Assembly: GCA_044375955.1 (NCBI GenBank) | Contig: JBILLS010000042.1 | Location: 1-13,967, forward strand | Length of the DNA stretch: 13,967 bases | Reading direction: 5' to 3' | DNA from: VGCC01 sp044375955 | GTDB lineage: Bacteria > Actinomycetota > Actinomycetes > S36-B12 | Shown: in pieces, positions 1 through 6,148 of the stretch | How the letters are laid out: every line of letters begins with the position of its first letter | How positions within the stretch are numbered: position 1 is the first letter of the stretch | The notes under the pieces: generated by a model | Databases searched by the model: none | The model's input: the letters and a program-made list of their open reading frames with translations, nothing else | What the model was told of the DNA's origin: nothing | Position numbers and translations under genes: made by a program

Positions 1-13
1 CCACTCCCGGAGA

Positions 14-466
14 TCAGGCTCCAGAAGCGCGGGACTCAACGCGGTTCTTCAATCCCTTGAGGGCCGTGTCGACGATGACCTTCTCGGCCTTCCGCTTGAA
101 CATGCCGATCATCGGGATCTTCACATCGACGGAAAGCCGGTAGTGAACGCTGGTTCCACCGGATGCATGCGGGACGAGCTCGTACTCGCCATCCATGGCG
201 GTGAGCATCTCCCCCTTGGTCAGAGTCCACGCGACGCGGCTATCGCCGGTCCAGTCGTATTCCAGCTCATAGGTGTCGTTGATCGGACCCGAGCGCACGG
301 TGAATCGAGCATCGGCGGGGCGATTGTCATCCTCGTAGCGACTGAGAACGGTGACCGCCTCGATGCCGTCGCTCCACTCCGGGTAGGCGGCGAGATCGGC
401 GATGACGTCCATGATCACGGACGGGGCCGCATCGATAACGATCTCCGAGGACGTCTGCTCTGCCAT
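14..466 (-). CDS. SRPBCC (START/polyketide-cyclase-like) family protein, Rv2185c-like
   Basis: A 150-residue protein with an ATG start and a TGA stop. It reads as a single SRPBCC helix-grip domain: an N-terminal strand (SSEIVIDAAPSVIMDVIADL), a YPEWSDGIEAV segment typical of the family, a run of beta strands, and a C-terminal amphipathic helix (residues about 120-147) rich in Lys and Val. This fold normally makes a cavity for a lipid or other hydrophobic ligand. No catalytic residues can be assigned. It is the last gene visible of a minus-strand operon, 16 bases after the phosphoesterase. In mycobacteria the equivalent protein sits close to fadD15, as here, so a link to lipid handling is plausible but is inference. 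No good Shine-Dalgarno site precedes the ATG. The family call is firm; the function is unknown. Confidence 0.85.
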   Translation of the reverse strand: MAEQTSSEIVIDAAPSVIMDVIADLAAYPEWSDGIEAVTVLSRYEDDNRPADARFTVRSGPINDTYELEYDWTGDSRVAWTLTKGEMLTAMDGEYELVPHASGGTSVHYRLSVDVKIPMIGMFKRKAEKVIVDTALKGLKNRVESRASGA

Positions 467-482
467 GACCGCAGGCTACTCC

Positions 483-1262
483 CTAGAGATCCACGGCGAA
501 GGGGGCTTCCCTGCCGTGGAAGTGGCCCACGTTCACGCACTCCGTCCGTCCGATGCGGGTGCGCGCACTCAGCGGTTGGTGGACGTGACCGAAGAAGTGA
601 TAGCGAGGCTGGTGCTCCTCGACGTAGGTACGCAGAGCAGTGCTTCCGACCTCGAAGCGGCGCGCGACGACGTCGTAGGTCAACTCCGGGAACGCGGGCG
701 GGATGTGCGTGAACAGGACATCGACCGGACCCAGCTGCGCGACCGCCTGCGCGTACTCCTCCGGGTCGATCTCATGGGGCGTGCGCATCGGGCTCACGAG
801 CCCACCACCGAGGAACCCCCACCGTTGACCGTCGACCTGGATCACCTGCTTGTCCACAACCGTGTGCCCCGGACGCAGGTACTCCGACCACAGGCGCGGA
901 ATGTCCACGTTGCCGTACGTCAGGTACGCGGGTGCGGGCATCGCGTCGAACAGCTCCTCGTACTGCACCCGCACCATCGACTCGAGTACCTGGTAGCGCG
1001 CATCGTGGTCGGTGATGCCGATGCGCTCCCACGCGGCATGGCTCAGCTCGCGCGCCTCGTCGAAACTGTTCGCGGTTCGCAATTCGATATAGCGACGCGC
1101 ATGGTCCTCGCCGAAGAGGTCGGCGTAGATCCCGCGCTCGGGATCGTCGTAGTCGAGGAACAGGATCAGATCCCCCAGGCAGACGAAGACGTCGCTCCCC
1201 TCGGCTGCCCGCGCAAGGGCCTGGCCGGCACCGTGAACATCGCTGACGATGTGGACGCGCAC
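483..1262 (-). CDS. Calcineurin-like metallophosphoesterase
   Basis: A 259-residue protein starting at GTG. The metal-binding motifs of the calcineurin-like phosphoesterase superfamily appear in order: SDVHG (Asp8, His10), GD (Asp31), GNVD (residues 117-120, where the family usually has GNHD or GNHE), TH (His186) and GHVH (His226, His228). It should therefore bind two metal ions and hydrolyse a phosphomono- or phosphodiester; the substrate cannot be read from sequence. The Val in GNVD replaces the His that assists catalysis in most relatives, so activity may be altered or the substrate unusual. No signal peptide or membrane segment is visible, suggesting a cytoplasmic protein. Only one base separates it from the stop codon of the upstream SRPBCC gene, so the two are almost certainly co-transcribed and may be translationally coupled. 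Confidence 0.88.
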   Translation of the reverse strand: MRVHIVSDVHGAGQALARAAEGSDVFVCLGDLILFLDYDDPERGIYADLFGEDHARRYIELRTANSFDEARELSHAAWERIGITDHDARYQVLESMVRVQYEELFDAMPAPAYLTYGNVDIPRLWSEYLRPGHTVVDKQVIQVDGQRWGFLGGGLVSPMRTPHEIDPEEYAQAVAQLGPVDVLFTHIPPAFPELTYDVVARRFEVGSTALRTYVEEHQPRYHFFGHVHQPLSARTRIGRTECVNVGHFHGREAPFAVDL

Positions 1263-1263
1263 G

Positions 1264-1671
1264 CTACGACCAGGTGGAGGCGGACTGGGCCTCGAGCTCG
1301 TCCTTCAGGGTCCACATGATGCGTTTCCAGTGGAGGACCCGCTCACGGCGGATCCCCTCGACGTGTCGACGGCTCCGGGGTGAGTCCGACGGGGTCCGCG
1401 GCTGGGTCGCCGAGCCGGGAACCGTGGGCTCGGCCCGCAGGTAGTAGTGAACGATGACGCCCCGCGGGTGCTCCTCGAGCCAGATCTCGGTGGAACCCAC
1501 CAGGGGCCCGGCGACGGTCCATGCCATCCCGTCCTCACCGCGGTCGAGGAAGACCTCCAACTCGAGGTCGGGCCACCACACCCGCCAGCGCTCAGGCTGG
1601 GCCACGACCGCGGCGACCACGCGGCGCGGGACCACGATGAAGGACTCGTCGACGATGTCCACGGTGGGCAT
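1264..1671 (-). CDS. SRPBCC-like protein, Rv2186c-like
   Basis: A 135-residue protein, ATG start and TAG stop. The N-terminal part (VDESFIVVPRRVVAAVVAQP, then WRVWWPDLELEVFLDRGEDG) and the strand-rich middle (GSTEIWLEEHPRGVIVHYYL) fit a shortened SRPBCC helix-grip fold. The stretch at residues about 83-103 is rich in Pro, Ser and Arg and looks like an inserted flexible loop. The C-terminal helix (HWKRIMWTLKDELEAQ) completes the fold. It is the first gene of a minus-strand operon with the phosphoesterase and a second SRPBCC protein, and it diverges from the acyl-CoA ligase gene. The ATG has no clear Shine-Dalgarno sequence, so the message may be leaderless. Ligand and role are unknown; lipid binding is inferred from fold and neighbours only. 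Confidence 0.78.
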   Translation of the reverse strand: MPTVDIVDESFIVVPRRVVAAVVAQPERWRVWWPDLELEVFLDRGEDGMAWTVAGPLVGSTEIWLEEHPRGVIVHYYLRAEPTVPGSATQPRTPSDSPRSRRHVEGIRRERVLHWKRIMWTLKDELEAQSASTWS

Positions 1672-1734
1672 GGGTCAAGGGTGCCACGGCCGCCCATTCC
1701 GGCATCCGGTGGTGGATTTCCCGCCGGTGCCGTA

Positions 1735-1752
1735 ACGTGATTGGGATCACGT
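1735..1752. promoter_or_regulatory. Perfect 7-bp dyad, candidate operator between SRPBCC operon and fadD15
   Basis: The arms ACGTGAT (1735-1741) and ATCACGT (1746-1752) are exact inverted complements around a 4-base TGGG spacer. The site lies in the divergent intergenic region, 23 bases before the preferred GTG start of the acyl-CoA ligase. Its form fits a dimeric regulator such as a TetR- or GntR-family protein, which commonly control fatty-acid genes. No regulator gene lies in the window, so the assignment is inference. Confidence 0.5.
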
Positions 1753-1765
1753 CCACGACCGTCCT

Positions 1766-1770
1766 GGAGG
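1766..1770 (+). promoter_or_regulatory. Shine-Dalgarno site deciding the fadD15 start
   Basis: GGAGG followed by a 5-base spacer and then GTG at 1776. This favours 1776 over the in-frame GTG at 1737. The earlier start has no such site and would place the dyad operator inside the coding region. Confidence 0.75.
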
Positions 1771-1775
1771 TCCCG

Positions 1776-3572
1776 GTGCTCACCGAGTTCAGCGTTCCCC
1801 CCGTTGCCCCTACCCCGACCGAGGGCAACTGCACCAAGCATGTGATCGACAACGCCCGTGAGGCGCCCCACCAGGTGATCATCTCCCTGCAGCGTGGGGA
1901 TGCGTGGGTCGGCATGACCTCCCAGGAGTTCTACGAGGAGGTCAAGGCCGTCGCCAAAGGCATCATCGCCTCCGGAGTCCAGGCCGGGGACCGGATCGGG
2001 ATCATGTCCCGCACCCGGTACGAGTGGACCCTGGTCGACTACGCCATCTGGTTCGCCGGCGCCATCTCCGTCCCCATCTACGAGACGAGCTCGGCCGAGC
2101 AGGTGCATTGGATCCTCACCGACTCCGGCGCCGTCGCCTGCTTCTTCGAAGCGCCGCGCCACCGGGCCGTCTTCGACTCGGTGTCCTCCGAGGTCCCCGA
2201 CGTCACACGCGTGTGGGTGTTCGAGTCCGACTGCATCGATGAGCTCAAGGCCGCTGGCGTCGGCGTCTCCGATGCCGAGCTCGAGGCCCGTCGTTCGTCG
2301 CTGACACCGGACTCCCTCGCCACGATCATCTACACCTCGGGCACCACGGGTCGCCCGAAGGGTTGCATGCTCACCCACCGGAACTTCATGTTCGAGGTGG
2401 ACAGCGTGGTACTCGGCATGAAGGAAGTGTTCCTCTCCCCCGGTTCGTCGACGCTCCTCTTCCTCCCGGTCGCGCACGTGTTCGGTCGCATGGTGCAGCT
2501 GGGCTGTGTCCGGGCCCGCGTGCGCCTCGGACATGCACCGGACGTCACCGAGTTGCTGCCACTCCTCGGTTCGTTCCAGCCCACCTTCATCCTGGCCGTG
2601 CCGCGCGTATTCGAGAAGGTGTACAACTCGGCGCAGCAGAAGGCCACCGCGAATGGGAAGGGACACCTCTTCGACACGGCTGCGAACGTGGCCATCGACT
2701 ACAGCAAGTCCCTCGACGAGGGCGGTGGCGGCCTCGGCTTGAAGATCAAGCACGCACTCTTCGACAAGTTGGTCTACAAGAAGTTGCGCGCCGCGCTCGG
2801 CGGCAAGGTGGAGTGGGCGGTCTCCGGCGGAGCACCGCTCGGTGAGCGCCTCGGACACTTCTACCGCGGAATCGGCGTCACGATCCTGGAGGGCTACGGC
2901 TTGACGGAGACCAGCGCCGCGACAACGGTGAGCCGTCCCGATGCCCTCTCCATCGGAACCGTGGGTCAGCCGATCCCGGGAGCGAAGGTCAAGGTGGCAC
3001 CCGACGGCGAGTTGCTGCTCGGTGGAGACCAGATCTTCGTCGGCTACTGGAACAACCCGACCGCAACGGCCGAGGTCATCGAGCCGGACGGGTGGTTCCA
3101 CTCCGGGGACCTCGGACAGATCGACGACCGCGGATTCATCAAGATCACCGGCCGGAAGAAGGAGATCATCGTCACCGCGGGCGGCAAGAACGTGGCCCCC
3201 GCCGTGCTCGAGGACCGTCTCCGCAGCCACTTCCTGGTCAGTCAGTGCGTGGTCGTCGGTGATGCGAAGCCGTTCATCGGGGCTCTCGTCACGATCGACA
3301 TCGAGGCACTTCCCGGCTGGGTGAAGCTCACCGGGAAGCCCGAAGGCTCCACGGTGGTGGACCTCGTGAACGACCCCGACTTGAACGCCGAGATCCAGAA
3401 GGCGGTGGACGAGGCGAATAAGGCCGTCTCCAACGCGGAGGCGATCAAGAAGTTCGCGATCCTGACCACGGACTGGACCATCGACGGTGGCCAACTCACC
3501 CCGAAGCAGAGCATCAAGCGCGCTGTGGTGATGAAGGAGCACGCAGAAGAGGTCGAGGCGCTCTACCGCTAG
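1776..3572 (+). CDS. fadD15: Long-chain fatty-acid--CoA ligase, FadD15-like
   Basis: A 598-residue member of the ANL adenylating enzymes, predicted to activate long-chain fatty acids with ATP and CoA. Visible motifs: the P-loop-like TSGTTGRPKG (residues about 187-196), the adenylate-binding GYGLTET (about 373-380), HSGDLG (about 442-447), the hinge GRKKEII (about 458-465), and the C-terminal lysine in LTPKQS (Lys577) that drives adenylation. The sequence closely follows remembered M. tuberculosis FadD15 over its whole length, including YETSSAEQV, PRVFEKVYN and GGKNVAPAVLEDRLR. The GTG start at 1776 gives an N-terminus (LTEFSVP) that aligns with that protein. The gene is divergent from an SRPBCC operon, and its TAG stop shares the CTAG at 3569-3572 with the stop of the convergent NlpC gene. 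The pimB' gene that follows fadD15 in mycobacteria is not here. Confidence 0.93.
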   Translation: MLTEFSVPPVAPTPTEGNCTKHVIDNAREAPHQVIISLQRGDAWVGMTSQEFYEEVKAVAKGIIASGVQAGDRIGIMSRTRYEWTLVDYAIWFAGAISVPIYETSSAEQVHWILTDSGAVACFFEAPRHRAVFDSVSSEVPDVTRVWVFESDCIDELKAAGVGVSDAELEARRSSLTPDSLATIIYTSGTTGRPKGCMLTHRNFMFEVDSVVLGMKEVFLSPGSSTLLFLPVAHVFGRMVQLGCVRARVRLGHAPDVTELLPLLGSFQPTFILAVPRVFEKVYNSAQQKATANGKGHLFDTAANVAIDYSKSLDEGGGGLGLKIKHALFDKLVYKKLRAALGGKVEWAVSGGAPLGERLGHFYRGIGVTILEGYGLTETSAATTVSRPDALSIGTVGQPIPGAKVKVAPDGELLLGGDQIFVGYWNNPTATAEVIEPDGWFHSGDLGQIDDRGFIKITGRKKEIIVTAGGKNVAPAVLEDRLRSHFLVSQCVVVGDAKPFIGALVTIDIEALPGWVKLTGKPEGSTVVDLVNDPDLNAEIQKAVDEANKAVSNAEAIKKFAILTTDWTIDGGQLTPKQSIKRAVVMKEHAEEVEALYR

Positions 3573-4612
3573 CTGATCACGCGCCCGATTCCACTGAATC
3601 GGGAGGAGTACCAGGGTCCGAGGATGTTGGTGACCAGGACCCCGGACCTCGGGTTGGCGGCGTGCACCATCTTGCCGCCACCGATGTAGAGGCCGACGTG
3701 GTGCGCCCCGCTGCCGAAATAGAAGACGAGGTCACCGGGGCGCGCCTGACTCAGTGGGATGCGCCGCGTGACCGAGAACTGCGAGCGGCTGTAGTGCGGG
3801 AGGGAGATTCCCGCCTGGCGCCAGGCGGACATCGTGAGACCGGAGCAGTCGTAGGCGCTCGGTCCACTCGCCGCGGCCACGTAACGATCCCCCACCTGGC
3901 TCAACGCGTACCGCAGCACGCGCGCGACTCGCGGGCTGACCCCGGAACCGATTCGGGAGCTCGCCGCCGATGCCGCCGCAAGTGCTGCGCGCCGGTCTGC
4001 CTGCTCGAGACGTGACAGGCGCGCCAACTCACGGGCCTCGAGTGTCGACAGGATCGCGCGCGCTTCGGCGAGCCGATCACGAGCCTCCTCCCGATGCTCG
4101 CGCATGCGCTGCTTGGCTCTGCTGGCCGCCTGCTCCTTGTCGGCGACGGCGGCCTCGGTCTGCGCCAACCGCAGTCGCGTGGTCTCGGATGCCCGCAGTG
4201 CGGCGGCCTGACCGCGCTGCACCTGATCGAGTGCGGCGGCCTGGGCGAGGAACTCGTTGGGGTCCTCTGCGAGGAGCACCTGGAGCGAGGTGTCCAGTCC
4301 ACCCGAGGAATAGGTGGCGCGGGCCAGGTCGTCCACCCCGCCGAGGATCTGCCGGAGTTCGCGACGCTCGCGCTTGGCCTTGCGCTTCAGCGCGTCGAGC
4401 TTGCCCTGGATGTCTGAGAGCTCGGCCCGGGCCTCGTTGTACCGCTCATCCGCGGACTGGGCCCTCATCTCGAGGTCCATGACCCGCTGGCGGACCTGCT
4501 CGAGGTTCGGGGCCGCCTGGGCGACGGGAGGGACCATGACGAAGGTCAACCCGATGACCACGGCAAGAGCCGTCAGTCCGGTGCGGGCGCGGTTGAGGCG
4601 ACCTGAACGCAC
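3569..4612 (-). CDS. Secreted coiled-coil NlpC/P60 peptidoglycan endopeptidase, RipC/Rv2190c-like
   Basis: A 347-residue exported cell-wall hydrolase. The preferred GTG start (4612) gives a clean Sec signal peptide: Arg-rich n-region, hydrophobic core LTALAVVIGLTFVMV, and cleavage after AQA at about residue 33. Residues about 36-215 are charged heptad-like helices (coiled coil), as in RipC-type hydrolases whose activity is controlled by FtsEX-like partners. The C-terminal NlpC/P60 domain (about 228-347) has the catalytic Cys256 in YDCSGL, His305 in HHVGLYIG and His317 in MVHAAN. It should cut peptide stems of peptidoglycan between D-Glu and meso-DAP. The longer TTG start at 4717 has no Shine-Dalgarno site and would put about 35 non-secretory residues ahead of the signal. 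The gene ends on the shared CTAG with fadD15. Confidence 0.92.
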   Translation of the reverse strand: MRSGRLNRARTGLTALAVVIGLTFVMVPPVAQAAPNLEQVRQRVMDLEMRAQSADERYNEARAELSDIQGKLDALKRKAKRERRELRQILGGVDDLARATYSSGGLDTSLQVLLAEDPNEFLAQAAALDQVQRGQAAALRASETTRLRLAQTEAAVADKEQAASRAKQRMREHREEARDRLAEARAILSTLEARELARLSRLEQADRRAALAAASAASSRIGSGVSPRVARVLRYALSQVGDRYVAAASGPSAYDCSGLTMSAWRQAGISLPHYSRSQFSVTRRIPLSQARPGDLVFYFGSGAHHVGLYIGGGKMVHAANPRSGVLVTNILGPWYSSRFSGIGRVIS

Positions 4613-4618
4613 CCGGCA

Positions 4619-4623
4619 CCTCC
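4619..4623 (-). promoter_or_regulatory. Shine-Dalgarno site deciding the NlpC/P60 start
   Basis: On the minus strand GGAGG stands 6 bases before the GTG at 4612. Together with the signal peptide that follows directly, this fixes the start there and not at the TTG at 4717. Confidence 0.8.
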
Positions 4624-4633
4624 CAGAGCTCGC

Positions 4634-4643
4634 TGACCGGTCA
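4634..4643. repeat. 10-bp perfect palindrome in the NlpC/P60 leader
   Basis: TGACCGGTCA is a perfect palindrome 21 bases upstream of the NlpC/P60 start codon. It could be a regulator site, but a 10-bp palindrome in GC-rich DNA can arise by chance. Confidence 0.3.
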
Positions 4644-4660
4644 CTTGCGGTCTCAGACGT

Positions 4661-4676
4661 GGGGCCGACCGGCCCC
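4661..4676. repeat. GC-rich hairpin in the NlpC/P60 leader
   Basis: GGGGCC (4661-4666) and GGCCCC (4671-4676) pair around a 4-base loop. The hairpin would form in the predicted 5' untranslated region of the NlpC message. No U-tract follows on either strand, so a simple intrinsic terminator is unlikely; it may shape the leader RNA. Confidence 0.45.
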
Positions 4677-4692
4677 GTTCCGCTCGCCCACG

Positions 4693-4708
4693 GTAACAGA
4701 GATATAAC
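4693..4708 (-). promoter_or_regulatory. Direct repeat GTTAT-N6-GTTAC, candidate promoter/regulator site for the NlpC/P60 gene
   Basis: Read on the minus strand, GTTAT and GTTAC are spaced 11 bases start to start, about 80-96 bases upstream of the hydrolase start. One helical turn of spacing suits a response regulator binding side by side. MtrA, which controls cell-wall hydrolases in actinobacteria, binds tandem half-sites of roughly this kind. An AT-rich TTATAT is embedded and could serve as a -10 box. This is pattern matching by eye in a GC-rich background, so confidence is low. Confidence 0.3.
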
Positions 4709-4727
4709 GGTCGGCAATCGGCCCGAA

Positions 4728-4904
4728 TCACGCCCCGGAGACCAGCCTGAGGGGCGGTACGAGTCCCCCCTCGGCGAGGGCGGCCACGGCCGGGGCGTGC
4801 TCGTCCGCTATTTGGACGGTGCCCGGGGGTCCGAGGAGAACCGAGACCACGCAGTCCGAGCAGGCGTCCCCCGCCACCCGGCAGGTCCCACAGTCGATGA
4901 TCAT
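4728..4904 (-). CDS. Conserved small four-cysteine protein upstream of the NlpC/P60 hydrolase
   Basis: A 58-residue reading frame, ATG to TGA, found by direct translation. It begins MIIDCGTCRV and carries four cysteines in two CxxC pairs (Cys5, Cys8, Cys15, Cys18), followed by a hydrophobic DCVVSVLLG and a C-terminal helix ending in EGGLVPPLRLVSG. The paired cysteines suggest a small zinc site, or possibly an Fe-S site. From memory, streptomycetes carry a close relative in the same position, just upstream of an NlpC/P60 gene; this supports a real gene but I cannot check it here. The frame lies 28 bases after the lactate dehydrogenase stop and 115 bases before the hydrolase start. No strong Shine-Dalgarno site precedes the ATG. 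It has no signal peptide, so it is probably cytoplasmic. Function unknown; a regulatory role is only a guess. Confidence 0.8.
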   Translation of the reverse strand: MIIDCGTCRVAGDACSDCVVSVLLGPPGTVQIADEHAPAVAALAEGGLVPPLRLVSGA

Positions 4905-4932
4905 GCGGCCACGGTAGGCCGGGGGTCCGACA

Positions 4933-6144
4933 TCAGGGCCGCAGCCGGACCATCCCGGGCTCGAGCTCGGCGACGGAGGTCACGCCCATGAGCTGCAGGG
5001 TGGTGCGGATCTCCTTCTCCAGGATCTCGACCACCCGGACGACCCCGTCGTAGCCACCGGCCATCAGCCCGTACAGGTAGGCACGGCCCACGAATGTGCC
5101 CCGTGCCCCGAAGGCGAGGGCGGCCACGATGTCGGTGCCCGAGGTGATCCCGCCGTCGATGTAGACCTCGACATCCGTTCCGACCGCGGCGAGGACTTCG
5201 GGGAGGATCTCCAACGGCACGTTGCCACGGTCGAGTTGCCGTCCCCCGTGGTTGGACAACACGATGGCGTCGACACCCAGGTCCCGCACGACGCGGGCAT
5301 CGGCGACGCTCTGCACTCCTTTCACCACGAGAGATCCGGTCCAGTGCTCCCGGATCCAGGCGATGTCGGTGGCGGTCACCCCGGGATCGAAGACGCGGGT
5401 GAGCAGGTCCCCGACGGTGCCCCCGGAGCTGGTGAGGCTGGCGAACTCCAGGGGTTCGGTGGTCAGCACGTTGAACCACCAGCGTGGATACATCGCCATG
5501 TCCGCCATCGTGCGCACCGTCAGTTGGGGTGGGATGGTGAGCCCGTTGCGGACCTCGCGCCGACGGATGCCACCCACCGCGGTATCGACGGTCAAGATGA
5601 GCGCGTCATAGCCGGATGCCTTCGCCCGGTGCATCAGGTCCTCGGCCCGATCACGATCACGGGAGACGTACAACTGGAACCAGCGCCGCGTCCCCGGACT
5701 GGCAGCCGCCAAGGCCTCGATACTCGTCGTGCCGAGGGTGGAGAGGCTGTATGCGATCCCGAACCGCTCCGCGGCCGCTGCGACCGCGGGTTCGCCCGCG
5801 TGATGCATCATCCGCGTGAAGCCCGTCGGCGCGAAGGCGAAGGGCAGTGCGTTCACGCCGCCCAGCATCGAGACGCTCAGATCCACCTCCGCGACGTTCC
5901 GCAGGACCCGCGGTGTGAACTCGACGCGCGCGTAGGCATCCCGACTGCGATCGAGACTCGACTCGCTCATCGCGGCGCCATCGGTGTAGTCGAACACGGC
6001 GGTCGGCGTGCGCTTCTTGGCCATCGCCCGGACATCCCAGACGCTGGCACATCGATCGAGTCGACGCTGGAGTCGCGTGCACGAGCGATCCGGCCGCCCG
6101 ATCAGCGGCAGAATCTCGGATGGACGCGGGAGGCGACGGCTCAC
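4933..6144 (-). CDS. lldD: FMN-dependent L-lactate dehydrogenase, LldD2-like
   Basis: A 403-residue alpha-hydroxy-acid dehydrogenase predicted to oxidise L-lactate to pyruvate and pass electrons to quinone. Family marks are FDYTDGAA (51-58), the FMN-binding APTGFTRMMH (105-114), the substrate and flavin residues in WFQLYV (155-160), Lys275 in VVKGV, and the catalytic His299 with Arg302 and Asp305 in SNHGGRQLD. The closest relative I recall is M. tuberculosis LldD2, which shares AKRRTP, PRWWF-LLTTEP-FASL and GRAYLYGLMAGG blocks. The N-terminal 40 residues are part of that family. Glycolate or mandelate are less likely substrates. The GTG start lies 4 bases after the aldolase/dehydrogenase stop and has AAGG 7 bases upstream, overlapping that stop region. 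The two genes are therefore translationally linked. Confidence 0.9.
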   Translation of the reverse strand: MSRRLPRPSEILPLIGRPDRSCTRLQRRLDRCASVWDVRAMAKKRTPTAVFDYTDGAAMSESSLDRSRDAYARVEFTPRVLRNVAEVDLSVSMLGGVNALPFAFAPTGFTRMMHHAGEPAVAAAAERFGIAYSLSTLGTTSIEALAAASPGTRRWFQLYVSRDRDRAEDLMHRAKASGYDALILTVDTAVGGIRRREVRNGLTIPPQLTVRTMADMAMYPRWWFNVLTTEPLEFASLTSSGGTVGDLLTRVFDPGVTATDIAWIREHWTGSLVVKGVQSVADARVVRDLGVDAIVLSNHGGRQLDRGNVPLEILPEVLAAVGTDVEVYIDGGITSGTDIVAALAFGARGTFVGRAYLYGLMAGGYDGVVRVVEILEKEIRTTLQLMGVTSVAELEPGMVRLRP

Positions 6145-6148
6145 GGCA

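Noticed and set aside
402..1319. 305-codon plus-strand open frame opposite the phosphoesterase
   Set aside because: Antisense shadow of a gene with all phosphoesterase motifs; no independent motifs or start signal.
1305..3542. 745-codon minus-strand open frame opposite fadD15
   Set aside because: It is antisense to a fully recognisable ligase; its translation is His/Arg/Gly-rich with no known motif, typical of high-GC shadow frames. Its 3' end also overlaps the SRPBCC gene.
4613..4932. c-di-AMP (ydaO) riboswitch before the NlpC/P60 gene
   Set aside because: Such riboswitches are known before actinobacterial wall hydrolases, but the non-coding stretch is only 115 bases and I could not find the expected multi-helix arrangement.
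4933..6144. Mycofactocin-system dehydrogenase (MftD)
   Set aside because: No other mycofactocin genes are nearby and the sequence blocks follow LldD2 instead.
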